A DNA stretch of 64,000 nt from an uncultured Clostridia bacterium (GCA_934130935.1 CAKOYQ010000005.1:1-64000); one strand, 5' to 3'; counted from the stretch's first letter, positions 27,421-37,308 are shown. The notes: generated from the sequence alone by a model not told the origin. Made by a program: numbers and translations.

Positions 27421-27452
27421 TGAACTCTGTATCATACAGAGCTCATTTTTTT
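27421..27452 (+). terminator. Terminator downstream of the tRNA fragment
   Basis: GAACTCTGTA and TACAGAGCTC-type arms form a stem followed by seven Ts on the + strand. No + strand gene ends just here, so it may belong to the integrase transcript or be left from a lost gene. Confidence 0.6.
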
Positions 27453-27479
27453 GCCTTTTATCCTTTTTCTCCATATTTT

Positions 27480-28004
27480 TTAACCGTACATTCCAGTTAA
27501 AGGATCCCTAAACAATCCTATATGTGGCGGAAAAAAGGTAAAAATCAAAAAACATAAAAACAATAATAACAAAATAATGATAGCCTTTGAATTATTACAA
27601 TAGGATTTCGATTCCATTTTTTTGTATGATGTATACTGTCCTAGCATTATTGCTATAAAAAAGATACTAATATCTACAAAAGCAAAATTTGTTCCTATTA
27701 TACCAGTATATGTATAGAAAAATATTATTGTAAAAAAAATTGCATTAAGAATTCCCAACGTTTTAGCACATAAATAATTTGAAACCTTTTTCCCTTCATA
27801 AAGATATACTATAATTGTAGCTATTACCATAGGAAAAAATATTAGTTTCAAATGTTCCCATATACTTTCATTTATCGGACTAAAAATCCCTACAAATACA
27901 TTATTATTAGACCACTCAAATGTAAAATGTAAAAGCGTACCTAATATCATTACAAAAATAGTACTTATTACTTCCAATATCAAAATGTGATTCTTCTTTG
28001 ACAT
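27480..28004 (-). CDS. DUF6512 family membrane protein
   Basis: 174 residues with about five hydrophobic helices. The segment LLHFTFEWSNNNVFVGIFSP followed by INESIWEHLKLIFFP is the hallmark of DUF6512 integral membrane proteins of Firmicutes, whose function is unknown. The C-terminus ends PPHIGLFRDPLTGMYG, also conserved in the family. An AGGGAGTG ribosome-binding site is visible upstream on the minus strand. It is divergent from the alpha-2-macroglobulin gene. Confidence 0.75.
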   Translation of the reverse strand: MSKKNHILILEVISTIFVMILGTLLHFTFEWSNNNVFVGIFSPINESIWEHLKLIFFPMVIATIIVYLYEGKKVSNYLCAKTLGILNAIFFTIIFFYTYTGIIGTNFAFVDISIFFIAIMLGQYTSYKKMESKSYCNNSKAIIILLLLFLCFLIFTFFPPHIGLFRDPLTGMYG

Positions 28005-28151
28005 ATATTAATCACTCCCTATGGATATATATGCCGAAAAAAATCAATTATTACTTATTAATCCATAATAGCACTCTATTCTTCTTTAACTCTTTTCGTT
28101 ACTAACAAGAACAAAAACGTTTCTCACAAACAACAAAAATAATGAAAAATG

Positions 28152-28180
28152 TTGTATTTTTTGATCGCTTATGTTATATT
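28152..28180 (+). promoter_or_regulatory. Likely promoter of the alpha-2-macroglobulin gene
   Basis: TTGTAT at 28152-28157 and TATATT at 28175-28180 with 17-base spacing, 36 bases before the start codon. Confidence 0.5.
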
Positions 28181-28216
28181 TATTGTGATTAAATAAAAAA
28201 AGAAAGGAGATTGAAA

Positions 28217-31200
28217 ATGAAGAAAAAAATCGCAAAATGTGCATTATTATTGGTGTTTATAATAATTGTTGTTCTAGCAATTTTCAATACTTATAAGTGG
28301 ATTGTTTGTGGAAAGCAATATATAAAAATAAGTACATCAAATAAAGCATATACTAACAGTGATTTGTATGTTTCAATAATAGCTCAAGACCAAGGTATTG
28401 ATTTAGAAACAAAAACAAAAATTAAGCTTTTAAATTCAGATGGAAAAAAGGTAAAAAACGCAATAGTTTCTTATGAAGGAAGTAATGCAAAAATTAGTAT
28501 TCCTGAAATAGCATCAGGAAATTATTTTATAGAAGCTACAGTATCTAGTAAAGCAGGAAAAGATACTATACAAAAAGAAATTTATATAACTGATGGAAAC
28601 CAAGAGAATATTACTATAACATTAGATAAAGGCATATACAAACCAGGAGATACTGTAAATTTTAGGGCTTTACTTACAAATAAAGAAAATGATAATCCAA
28701 TTATAAAGGATGTAAATGTTTGCATATATGATGGCAATGATAATAAAGTTTATAATGAAAAGGTGAAAACATCAGAATATGGAATTTTAAGTGGAAGTTT
28801 TACCTTAGCAAATGAAGTAAATAGCGGAATTTATAAAATAGTAATTAAAACTAATACAAATGAAACAACTAAATCATTTAAAGTAAATCCATACATAACG
28901 CCTAAATATGAAGTAAAAATAGATTTTGACAAACAAAAGTACTTAGTAGGAGATACTGCTACAATCAATTTAAATGCAAAATATTTCTTTGGAGAACCTG
29001 TGGCAGAAGCAAAATATACTGTTTATATAAATGATGAAAGTTATCAAAATGTTACAGCAGATGAACAAGGAAATGCAAGTATAAACTATATAATAGAAGA
29101 TGCAAACTCATATTCAGTGAAAGTTGAGGCAACAGATTCTTCAAATTATTTTGTGGAAGAAACAAATACTTTTGTCGCAGGTACAGATATATTTGATGTA
29201 GAATTACTTTCAGAATATGGTAGCTTGGTAGCAGGAAAAAAGAATGATATTTATGTATTTACATCAAACTCAGATGGTAGTCCTGTAAAATCATATATAA
29301 CTGTTTCTTCTGGCAATTATACAAAACAAATTTCAACAGATGAAAATGGTATTGGTAAATTTTCAATAGATATTGATGCAATTCAAACTAATTACTATAA
29401 AGATAATAAAACTACAAAATCATTTAAAATTAATGCAACAAATATGAATGGAGAAAAAGTTCAAAAGGATATATCTCTATCAGTTGAAACAAAAAACTTA
29501 TTAGTTTCCACAGACAAAGTAAAATATGAACAAGGAGAGGATATAAAAATAAATATTTCTTCAGCACTAGAAAATACAAAAAATATTTATTTCTTTAAAA
29601 ATGATAAGTTAATTAAAATGTTAAGTACTGACTCTTCAGATACAAATGTTAATTTAGATGATATATATGGAATAATTGATATATATGTAACACAAAAAGG
29701 AAGTAATCAAAGTTCTTACTACTATAATAATAATTCATATAAAAAAACTATATTTATAAAACCATCAAAAGAGTTGAATATTAATATAAATACAGATAAA
29801 CAAGAATATAAACCGGGAGAAAATATAACAATATCTTTCGAAACTATTGATGAAAACAATAATAACATTGATAGTGCTTTGCTTATTAGTATGTTAGATA
29901 ATTCTATTTTAAGTTTAGCAGACAATGACTTATCTATTGATAATATAAAATTAGCTTTATCGGACTTATCTTTCTCTGATGAATTAGATGCAACAACTTT
30001 ATATTCTTGTATAGTTGATGATAAATCAGAACAAACAATGATGGCTTTATTACTAAAGCAAAGTAGTCAGGATATAAATGTATCAGAATCTTTAATGCAT
30101 AATTACGAAGAAGAGGAAAAGTCAGCAATAATTTCAATTTTATCTATTGTTACAATAGTTCTTACAGTTCTTATTTATCTATGTGTTAGATTTAATAAAT
30201 TTAGAAACTTTATGGAACATACAATAAATACTATAATTTATACATTAACAGTTGTATTTCTTAGTATATGTATAATTCAAGAGTATTTTGAGCAAACAGT
30301 TGCATACTCATGGTGGACTTTCATTTTTACAGTAGTCATATGTTTAGCTACATATATAGCTTGGGTATCAAAATTAAACAAAAAGATTTTTAGAACATCA
30401 ATTTCAATTATATTATCATACATAATTTTTATGGTAGATTTAATTTTAATTGAAACTTTTGAAATCGCTGGTGCAATAATATTGCTAATAATGGCTTTAT
30501 TAGTTTTAGCTTTAGCAATATTATCAAAAATAAATGAAATTAAGAAATTAAAATTTGATAAATTAATAAGAAAAATATCAAAAGAAATATTATATATATG
30601 TAAGTATGCAGGTGCTTTAATAGTTTCTATAATTATTGGTTATATCGTACAAGCAATTACAGCTATTAGTGGAATTGTTATTCCAGTAGGTATTGTAAGT
30701 ATTTATTTCTTTAACTATTTATTTAATAAGTTAGAGACAAACGAAACATCTCATAAAGCTTATGATGATAAAAAGAAAATTTTTAGTTTTTGCGTAATTA
30801 TTGTTTTAGCAGTTCTTGGACTATTAACAGTAGTATTCTTTATAATAAATGCATCAAAATCATTTGGTGATTCTTTGGATTCTTCAACACCACGAACATC
30901 AATAAATAGTAACACAGACGGATTACATCTAGGTCAGATAACACCATCAGATATGGACTCACAATACTCAAATGAATCACGTACAACAACCTCATCAAAT
31001 AATACACCTACTATAGAAACAATAGTTGACAATAATATTAGGAATGTATTTTTAGAGAGTATGTGCTTTATACCAGAATTAGTAACAACTAATGGAAATG
31101 CAAAATTAGATTTAAAATTAAGTGATAATATAACAACATGGTCTATACAAACAGTTGGAAATACAAAAGATGGAAAAATTGGTTATGGAATATTAGATAC

Positions 31201-33100
31201 AGTAAAAGTATTTAAAGAATTTTTCGTTGATTTTGAAGTACCAAAAAATCTAGTTGAGTCTGATAAAGTTAGCATACCAGTAACTGTATATAACTATACC
31301 AATAGTCCACTTAATACGACTTTAAAAGTAAAAGATGATGAATGGTTTGAATTAAGAGGTAATAATAATATTAGTATAGCTGTAGATGCAGAATCAACAA
31401 AAATGGTATATATACCTGTTACAATATTGAAAAATGGAAATTATAAATTTAGAGTAGAGGCAACAAACACTTCCCTAACTGATATTATAGAAAAAGAATT
31501 AAATATATCTCCTAAAGGTTATAAAATTGAAAAAGTAGTTTCGACAGGTAGTTTAGAAAGTAATGTTTCAGAAGATATTTTGATATTAGAAGATATAGTT
31601 GAAAACACAGCTTCTGCAAAAGTTAAAATATATGCAAGTAACATGGCACAAAGTATAGATGGAATGGAAAACATATTTAAAATGCCAACAGGTTGTTTTG
31701 AACAAATTTCTTCAAGTTTATATCCAAATATTTTAGCATTAAAATATTTAGAAGATAACGGAATTGTAAATGAAGAATTAAAAACAAAAGCAATTAGTTA
31801 TATTTCATCTGGTTACCAGAAACTTTTAACTTACGAAGTAAAAGGAGAAAGCGGCGGTTATTCACTATATGGAAATTCACCTGCTGAAACAGTATTAACT
31901 GCTTATGGCTTAATGGAACTTACCGATTTAAAAAAGGTTTATTATGTAGATGAATCTGTACTTAATAAGATGAGTAACTTTTTATATGAAAAACAAAATT
32001 CAAATGGTTCGTTTACTATAACAGGAAAAAATGTTAGTAGTGCAGGTTCAAAAGAAACCCTAGCTTTAAATGCTTATATAACATGGGCTTTATCTGAAAG
32101 TGACCCTAAAAATGAGAAGTTATCAAAATCTATAGATTACTTAAAAAATAAACTAGATAATGTTGATGATAATTATACTTTAGCATTAATTGCAAATAGT
32201 TTAGCAAATGTAGGAGATAAAAAAGTAAATATTGTAATAAATAGATTAGTAAATAACATTACCCTAGATGGTAATAACGCATATATTACATCTAATGTTA
32301 AAGATTACTATGGTTCAAGAAGTAATAGTCAAACAATCCAAACAGTTGCATTAACATCTATGGCTTTATCAAAAACCTCAAACAATATGAGTACTAACAA
32401 ATTACTAATTAATTACTTGATTAGTAAAAAAGATTCAAGAGGAACATGGTATTCAACACAAGCTACAATTTTATCACTAAAAGCACTAAATGAACTAAGT
32501 GAAAAAAATAAATTAGATAATCAGACAATTATTGTAAAGGTAAATTCAGATGAACAAAAAATAGAGGTAAAAAATAATCCATTAGAATTTTACGAATTAA
32601 CTTTTGATAATTTAGGAAAAGAAAACAAATTAAATATTGACATAGAAAAAGGTAGTGCATATTATGAAGTTGTAGAAGAATATTATATACCCTATGAAAA
32701 AGTTGATACGTCAAAAGATGATATAGAAGTAACTGTTGAAACTAATAATAATTTAAAAATAAATGAAATATTAGATGCAAAAGTAAAAGTACTAAATAAT
32801 AGTAAAGATGATATATATAATGGAATGGTAACTATAACTATACCACAAGGCTTTACAGTGGTAGAAGAAAGTCTAATGTTATTAGAAAGTAAAGGAATAA
32901 TTGAAAAATATGAAACCTCATATACTTCTGTAAACATCTATTTAAGAAATTTTGAAATAAACCAAATTATAGATTTGGGCATCAAATTTAGAGCATCTTA
33001 TCCAGTAGAAATTTCAGGACTTGCAATTAGGGCTTATGATTACTATAACCCAGAAGTTGAAGGAAAAGCAATGCCTATACAAATAATAGTTACTGATTAA
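28217..33100 (+). CDS. Alpha-2-macroglobulin family protein with internal membrane domain
   Basis: 1627 residues. An N-terminal membrane anchor (about 5-25) is followed by macroglobulin-type beta domains (for example ITLDKGIYKPGDTVNFRALL and DKQEYKPGENITISF). A block of eight or nine membrane helices occupies about residues 635-880. The C-terminal half holds the thioester motif Cys1160-Phe-Glu-Gln1163 in MPTGCFEQISS and an alpha-alpha barrel thioester domain. In bacteria such proteins trap proteases at the cell surface. The membrane block in mid-protein is not part of the classical layout. The ATG at 28217 (AAAGGAGA upstream) is preferred over TTG at 28211. Confidence 0.85.
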   Translation: MKKKIAKCALLLVFIIIVVLAIFNTYKWIVCGKQYIKISTSNKAYTNSDLYVSIIAQDQGIDLETKTKIKLLNSDGKKVKNAIVSYEGSNAKISIPEIASGNYFIEATVSSKAGKDTIQKEIYITDGNQENITITLDKGIYKPGDTVNFRALLTNKENDNPIIKDVNVCIYDGNDNKVYNEKVKTSEYGILSGSFTLANEVNSGIYKIVIKTNTNETTKSFKVNPYITPKYEVKIDFDKQKYLVGDTATINLNAKYFFGEPVAEAKYTVYINDESYQNVTADEQGNASINYIIEDANSYSVKVEATDSSNYFVEETNTFVAGTDIFDVELLSEYGSLVAGKKNDIYVFTSNSDGSPVKSYITVSSGNYTKQISTDENGIGKFSIDIDAIQTNYYKDNKTTKSFKINATNMNGEKVQKDISLSVETKNLLVSTDKVKYEQGEDIKINISSALENTKNIYFFKNDKLIKMLSTDSSDTNVNLDDIYGIIDIYVTQKGSNQSSYYYNNNSYKKTIFIKPSKELNININTDKQEYKPGENITISFETIDENNNNIDSALLISMLDNSILSLADNDLSIDNIKLALSDLSFSDELDATTLYSCIVDDKSEQTMMALLLKQSSQDINVSESLMHNYEEEEKSAIISILSIVTIVLTVLIYLCVRFNKFRNFMEHTINTIIYTLTVVFLSICIIQEYFEQTVAYSWWTFIFTVVICLATYIAWVSKLNKKIFRTSISIILSYIIFMVDLILIETFEIAGAIILLIMALLVLALAILSKINEIKKLKFDKLIRKISKEILYICKYAGALIVSIIIGYIVQAITAISGIVIPVGIVSIYFFNYLFNKLETNETSHKAYDDKKKIFSFCVIIVLAVLGLLTVVFFIINASKSFGDSLDSSTPRTSINSNTDGLHLGQITPSDMDSQYSNESRTTTSSNNTPTIETIVDNNIRNVFLESMCFIPELVTTNGNAKLDLKLSDNITTWSIQTVGNTKDGKIGYGILDTVKVFKEFFVDFEVPKNLVESDKVSIPVTVYNYTNSPLNTTLKVKDDEWFELRGNNNISIAVDAESTKMVYIPVTILKNGNYKFRVEATNTSLTDIIEKELNISPKGYKIEKVVSTGSLESNVSEDILILEDIVENTASAKVKIYASNMAQSIDGMENIFKMPTGCFEQISSSLYPNILALKYLEDNGIVNEELKTKAISYISSGYQKLLTYEVKGESGGYSLYGNSPAETVLTAYGLMELTDLKKVYYVDESVLNKMSNFLYEKQNSNGSFTITGKNVSSAGSKETLALNAYITWALSESDPKNEKLSKSIDYLKNKLDNVDDNYTLALIANSLANVGDKKVNIVINRLVNNITLDGNNAYITSNVKDYYGSRSNSQTIQTVALTSMALSKTSNNMSTNKLLINYLISKKDSRGTWYSTQATILSLKALNELSEKNKLDNQTIIVKVNSDEQKIEVKNNPLEFYELTFDNLGKENKLNIDIEKGSAYYEVVEEYYIPYEKVDTSKDDIEVTVETNNNLKINEILDAKVKVLNNSKDDIYNGMVTITIPQGFTVVEESLMLLESKGIIEKYETSYTSVNIYLRNFEINQIIDLGIKFRASYPVEISGLAIRAYDYYNPEVEGKAMPIQIIVTD

Positions 33101-33106
33101 AACAAG

Positions 33107-33139
33107 TAAAAATCTCTCAAAAAAATGAGAGGTTTTTAT
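33107..33139 (+). terminator. Terminator of the alpha-2-macroglobulin gene
   Basis: AATCTCTC and GAGAGGTT-type arms with an A-rich loop and a T-run after the stem. Confidence 0.7.
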
Positions 33140-33210
33140 TTACCTATTTACATTTGCGCCAATTGTTACTATGAGCAATTTTTTTGTTCTTATGTATTTA
33201 TTCTAAAAAG

Positions 33211-33238
33211 TTGTCCAAAATAATATTATATATACAAT
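33211..33238 (+). promoter_or_regulatory. Likely promoter of the XRE regulator gene
   Basis: TTGTCC at 33211-33216 and TACAAT at 33233-33238 with 16-base spacing. Confidence 0.45.
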
Positions 33239-33260
33239 ATATGATAAATGAGGTAATGTT

Positions 33261-33602
33261 ATGGAAAATAATATTGGGCAAAGAATTTTAGAAGCAAGAA
33301 ATACAAAAGGTTATACTCAAGAAGAGCTAGCTGAAAAAATAGGTAGTGTACCTAGTTACATTTCAAATATTGAAAGAAAAAACAAGTGCCCATCATTAGC
33401 ACTATTAAGAAAAATAGTAAAAGAGTTAGATACATCTTATGATTATCTATTAATGGACGATTTTGAAATGGATAAACAAATGGAAATAAAATATAAAGAA
33501 ATGTTTAGAGAAATAAAAAAATTAGATATTAAAACTCAAGAGGAATTTTTTAAATTATCTGAATATTTAATAATAAGTTTAAAAAACATAAAAAATCAAT
33601 AA
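33261..33602 (+). CDS. XRE-family helix-turn-helix transcriptional regulator
   Basis: 113 residues. The Cro/C1-type HTH occupies about residues 5-62 (IGQRILEARNTKGYTQEELA, then YISNIERKNKCPSLALLRKI). A short helical C-terminus of about 50 residues follows, probably for dimerisation. The start has GAGG 8 bases upstream. It is a single gene in the island; a role in controlling island genes is plausible but not shown. Confidence 0.88.
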   Translation: MENNIGQRILEARNTKGYTQEELAEKIGSVPSYISNIERKNKCPSLALLRKIVKELDTSYDYLLMDDFEMDKQMEIKYKEMFREIKKLDIKTQEEFFKLSEYLIISLKNIKNQ

Positions 33603-33626
33603 GTATTATATTTATTTTAAGTTTAA

Positions 33627-33773
33627 TACCACTGTGGAAGTAATTTATTAGAACTTTCTTGCTTGGAGAGAAATCAACATATAGCAGTTACTTATTCTGG
33701 CATAATAGATGTTTCAACTAATTATGATGTTATTAATAAGATAAATAAAATACAATTACTTGAAGAATTATAG
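33627..33773 (+). pseudogene. Unrecognised coding remnant
   Basis: A 48-codon open stretch ending in TAG, with no ATG start and no ribosome-binding site. It encodes a segment that includes ERNQHIAVTYSGIIDVST and NKINKIQLLEEL. It is followed directly by a strong terminator. It looks like the 3' end of a gene whose front is lost; I do not recognise the family. Confidence 0.35.
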
Positions 33774-33780
33774 ATTTTAT

Positions 33781-33814
33781 GCAGATAGCCAATTAGATGC
33801 TATCTGTTTTTTTA
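33781..33814 (+). terminator. Terminator after the coding remnant
   Basis: CAGATAGC and GCTATCTG form a perfect 8-bp stem followed by seven Ts. Confidence 0.8.
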
Positions 33815-33924
33815 TATAAAAAACTTGACTTGAAAAATTTTTATAAACAAATACAACCAACTGAAAAAAATTGGTAATATATAAATGTAAGATATCTTAA
33901 AATAAAAAGGAGTTTAGATCTGAA

Positions 33925-34476
33925 TTGAATAATCAAAAGATATATAACTATATGGATGGCAAAATTTTAAACATTGAATTAGCAATGAAAGATTATAATA
34001 ACTATATATATAAAATTATAAAAAACAAATATAATAATTTTTCAGATGAAGATATAGAAGAAATAATCTTAGATGTATTTTTAACATTATGGAATAACCA
34101 AAATAAATTAGATATAAATCAAAAGATGTCATCATATATAGCAGGAATAACAAAAAATTTAATAAAGAAAAAATATAGAACAAATAACAATGATGAAAAT
34201 ATTGAAGACTATGAGAACAAAATAATAGATATTAATAATATTGAGATAAATTTTATTCAAAGAGAGAAAAGTAGAATAATAAACAGTGAATTAAATTCAC
34301 TGAAATTAGAAGATAAAAATATCTTTATTAAATATTATTTTTGGGGACAAAGCATAAAAGAAATCTCAAATTCATTAAATATTTCATAGTCAAAAGTAAA
34401 GTCAAAATTATTTAGAACTAGAAAGAAATTGCATAAAGTATTAAAGAAAAGGGGGTATATTTCGAGTGAAGAATAG
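33925..34476 (+). pseudogene. Sigma-70 family (ECF-like) sigma factor interrupted by an amber codon
   Basis: A TTG start at 33925 (AAAGGAG 12 bases upstream; weak spacing) opens a frame with sigma region 2 (YKIIKNKYNNFSDEDIEEI, then ILDVFLTLWN) and most of region 4 (KYYFWGQSIKEISNSLNIS). A TAG stop at 34387-34389 interrupts it. The same frame then continues with SKVKSKLFRTRKKLHKVLKK to a TAG at 34474-34476, completing region 4. The true end overlaps the GTG of the next gene, so the pair was translationally coupled. A single G-to-T or C-to-T change at the first TAG would restore it. Without read-through the product lacks the -35 recognition helix. Confidence 0.7.
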
Positions 34477-35746
34477 TAAAGAATTATTTGAAGAATTGCA
34501 AGGGAATATTGCTGTATCTAATTTTGAAGAAGAATATACTCTCAAAGAGAAAAATTATTGGAGGGTATATGAAATGAAGAAAAGAATTATAGCAATAAGT
34601 ATGGGAGCAATTATGCTTGCATCAGGAGTTGCTTTTGGATTTCATGGCGAGGAGATACTCAGTTATATGAAAGGCTTAGGTAACGGAATAGATACTGCCG
34701 CAAATAATGGATATATTGAAAAAACAGATATGGAAACTATGCAACAAGATACAACTGTAGAAAACAATATAATAGATAATGTAAAGGTAGGAGCAAAAAT
34801 TGATGATTTTATCATGGATGATTATAATTTATCAGTAAAATTTGATTTTGAATTTGATGAAAATATTGATAAAATTATTAACTTGGAAAATATAAAAAAT
34901 ATAGAGCTAAGTGATTTATGCGTTTTAGATGAGAACAATACTATGCTTTATAGTGCTTCTTTTAATGAGAATGCTACAAATAGTGGTTTAAATAGTTTTA
35001 TTAAAGTCAATAGTAAAGAATTGAGAAAAATAGAATTACAATATAACATGTATGCAGACAAATATCCAAAATCTCGAAAATTAAGTTTTAATTTTTCAAA
35101 GATAGAATTTCAAGAAATGGATAAGAATAAAAAGACAGTATTAAGTGGAAATTGGAATATTAATATAGATGTACCAGAAAAATTCTATAATAGGTCAGAA
35201 GCGTATTACAAAGTTGTAAGTTCTACTAATGATAATTTTAATATATATTCTGCAAAATTAACAGACACTGGATTCGAGTTTGGTATGACTATAAAAGATG
35301 AACACAAGCCAACATATCCTGAAGCTGTAAAAAATGAAAGAAAAAATATAATAGAACAGTATGGAATTTTAAATGAAGATGGATTATATACATCAGAAAG
35401 CCAAAAAATAATGAGTCAGAAGATTAATGAATTAAGTGTAACATCACCATATAAAGAATTGTTGGAGGAATATGAGAAAAAAGATACACCAATTTTAAGT
35501 CGTGGTTTGACATTAGATGTAAAATCAGATATTGAAAATGGTTGTTATGTTATGAATAATAAAGGAGAAAAGTTTGAATGTACTATGAGTCCATCAAGGA
35601 AATGTAATTATAATTTTATTGATGGAGATAAATACGATTTTTATGAAACATATTCAATGACCAAATATGATGCAACTAATGATATTACAATGGTTGTAAA
35701 TTACAGAGGTACATTAGAATATATTAAGCTACAGAAAGTAAAATAA
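34466..35746 (+). CDS. DUF4179-type membrane protein, partner of the sigma factor (probable anti-sigma)
   Basis: 426 residues with a GTG start overlapping the end of the sigma frame and a GGGGG ribosome-binding site. A short cytosolic N-terminus (about 1-38) is followed by one membrane helix (IIAISMGAIMLASGVAFGF, about 40-58) and a large outer domain of the DUF4179 type. Such genes sit next to ECF sigma factors and act as membrane anti-sigma factors or sensors; this is inferred from context. The whole outer part is predicted soluble beta-rich sequence. A terminator follows the stop. Confidence 0.75.
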   Translation: MKNSKELFEELQGNIAVSNFEEEYTLKEKNYWRVYEMKKRIIAISMGAIMLASGVAFGFHGEEILSYMKGLGNGIDTAANNGYIEKTDMETMQQDTTVENNIIDNVKVGAKIDDFIMDDYNLSVKFDFEFDENIDKIINLENIKNIELSDLCVLDENNTMLYSASFNENATNSGLNSFIKVNSKELRKIELQYNMYADKYPKSRKLSFNFSKIEFQEMDKNKKTVLSGNWNINIDVPEKFYNRSEAYYKVVSSTNDNFNIYSAKLTDTGFEFGMTIKDEHKPTYPEAVKNERKNIIEQYGILNEDGLYTSESQKIMSQKINELSVTSPYKELLEEYEKKDTPILSRGLTLDVKSDIENGCYVMNNKGEKFECTMSPSRKCNYNFIDGDKYDFYETYSMTKYDATNDITMVVNYRGTLEYIKLQKVK

Positions 35747-35754
35747 ATATTGAT

Positions 35755-35790
35755 AGCAGATAAATTAAGGGTTATTTATCTGCTTTTATG
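35755..35790 (+). terminator. Terminator of the sigma/DUF4179 pair
   Basis: AGCAGATAAAT and ATTTATCTGCT-type arms followed by TTT. Confidence 0.65.
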
Positions 35791-35862
35791 CTAACATTCT
35801 TCAAAAAATATTTTAATCCATCACGATTTTCTGCATTATTCTGCAGAATTCTCTGCAGAGCT

Positions 35863-36990
35863 CTATTTTTTCCTCCATGATGGTTTTGTATCTGAACCAG
35901 AATTTTCAATTAAATCTTTTTTTCTTAAATAAGTTAGTGTAGTTCTAACTCTATTATTCATGGTTTCTTTAGCATCTTTTAAAATTGGATATATATATTC
36001 ATTTATTTCCTGTCTACTTCTTCCATCACTTTCTTTTATAAAATCAAGTATCAATTTTCGTAATAATAAGTTTAGCAGGATAAGGATTTGAATATTCTCT
36101 GTGTATTAATAAATTAGCACACAATTCACGAGCTATAACATCTCTTACATTTATTCTTTGATCACCTTCAATATAGAATTTATCGTTTAAATGTTTTTTT
36201 ATAAAATCAGTTAGTCTTTCATAACTTTCTAATAAGTTTGTTTTTATATCATCATATCTTTCTATATCTTTAACTTTTAAAATGGCATCTGTTCTGTAAT
36301 ATGATAATGCTGATGCTATAACATCATCTTTTCCAAATAATAATATACATGCTAAATTAAAACCTTCCTCTCCTGTTTGTAAATTTTTTTCATATAATGA
36401 TGCACTTCTAAGCATTTCCAAGTCAGTCATTTTAGACCACGGATGGTTTACAGTTCTATTAGTAGCCATAATTCTTGCTTTGTCAATTAAATCAACTCTT
36501 AAATCATCCATTGTAGCATATGGAAATATTTTATTTTCTATATAAGTACTACTTTTTCTAATATATAAATTTGATATTAGAGTTGTATTTGTGGTAATAT
36601 CAAAATCGCCATCTTAATTTCTATCAAGTATTTTGTTAGCCGTTTTATGCACATCCGAACTTTCGTATACATAAATGTATAATATATATTTATCTTCATG
36701 AACATATTCTTTTATGTCTAAATGTGCTGTAGGAAATAATTTTTCTGGATTGTTACATTGATTTACAAAGTCTTTTTCATTTGTTTTATACAATCTTTGT
36801 AAACACCTAGTGTTGTTCCATCATCTTCTAAGCCTAAAAATATATGACCACCATTTCTATTAAGCATTGCACATACACTTTCAAATAAACTAGATGGCAA
36901 ATTTCTCCTTGCTTTTTTAAATTCTGTTGTTATACACTCTCCCCTATTTATAATTTTTAAAAGATGATTTGGTAAAAGCCCTCCTTCCAT
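35863..36990 (-). pseudogene. Broken AlbA_2-domain ATP-binding transcriptional regulator
   Basis: There are three pieces in order on the minus strand. 36990-36763 carries the AlbA_2 (Schlafen-like) N-terminus with RGECITTEFKKA and NRNGGHIFLGLEDDGT. A frame change and an in-frame stop near 36615 lead to 36511-36044, with HPWSKMTDLEMLRSASL and RELCANLLIHREYSNP. The frame then jumps, with several hundred bases missing, to a winged-helix C-terminus at 36054-35863. Intact family members are about 450-500 residues. At least one frameshift, one stop and one deletion make this non-functional. AGGAGG precedes the original start. Confidence 0.8.
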
Positions 36991-37185
36991 ATTTTCCTCC
37001 TTTTTAGCATTACACTATATTAGTACTTTTTGAAAAATTTATATTTTATCAATATAATTCTCAAAATCAACTAACAAAAGTTAAAAGTGCTTATAAACGA
37101 AAAAAAAGACTCTACTTTTCAAAGTAAAATCTATGTATTAAAATCACTTATAAAGAATTATCCCTTATGGTAAAAACTTCTGAAT

Positions 37186-37261
37186 TGGTTGCGGGGGGAG
37201 GACTCGAACCTCCGACCTTTGGGTTATGAGCCCAACGAGCTGCCAACTGCTCCACCCCGCG
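37186..37261 (-). tRNA. tRNA-fMet (initiator), anticodon CAT
   Basis: 76 nt including an encoded CCA. It is the initiator type: the 5' base C1 faces A72 (unpaired), and the anticodon stem has three G-C pairs (GGG-CTCATAA-CCC). The T stem is GGAGG/CCTCC and the acceptor is GCGGGG/CCCCGC. A matching 3' half-copy lies at 27250-27294, so this gene is an integration target. Confidence 0.95.
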
Positions 37262-37279
37262 ATGTGTTAGTACTAATAT

Positions 37280-37308
37280 AGTATATACAATTTTCTTAAA
37301 AATGTCAA
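37280..37308 (-). promoter_or_regulatory. Promoter of tRNA-fMet
   Basis: On the minus strand TTGACA (37303-37308) and TATACT (37280-37285) are 17 bases apart, just upstream of the tRNA. Confidence 0.8.

Larger units (their letters stand above)
27250..37261. mobile_element. Putative genomic island between the tRNA-fMet fragment and the intact tRNA-fMet
   Basis: A 3' tRNA fragment on the left and the intact gene on the right, in the same orientation, are the expected footprint of integration into the 3' part of a minus-strand tRNA gene. The interval carries accessory and decayed genes (alpha-2-macroglobulin, XRE, a broken sigma factor, a broken AlbA-type regulator). It contains no integrase; the nearest one lies just outside its left end. 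Tandem integration or later rearrangement is therefore implied. Confidence 0.45.
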
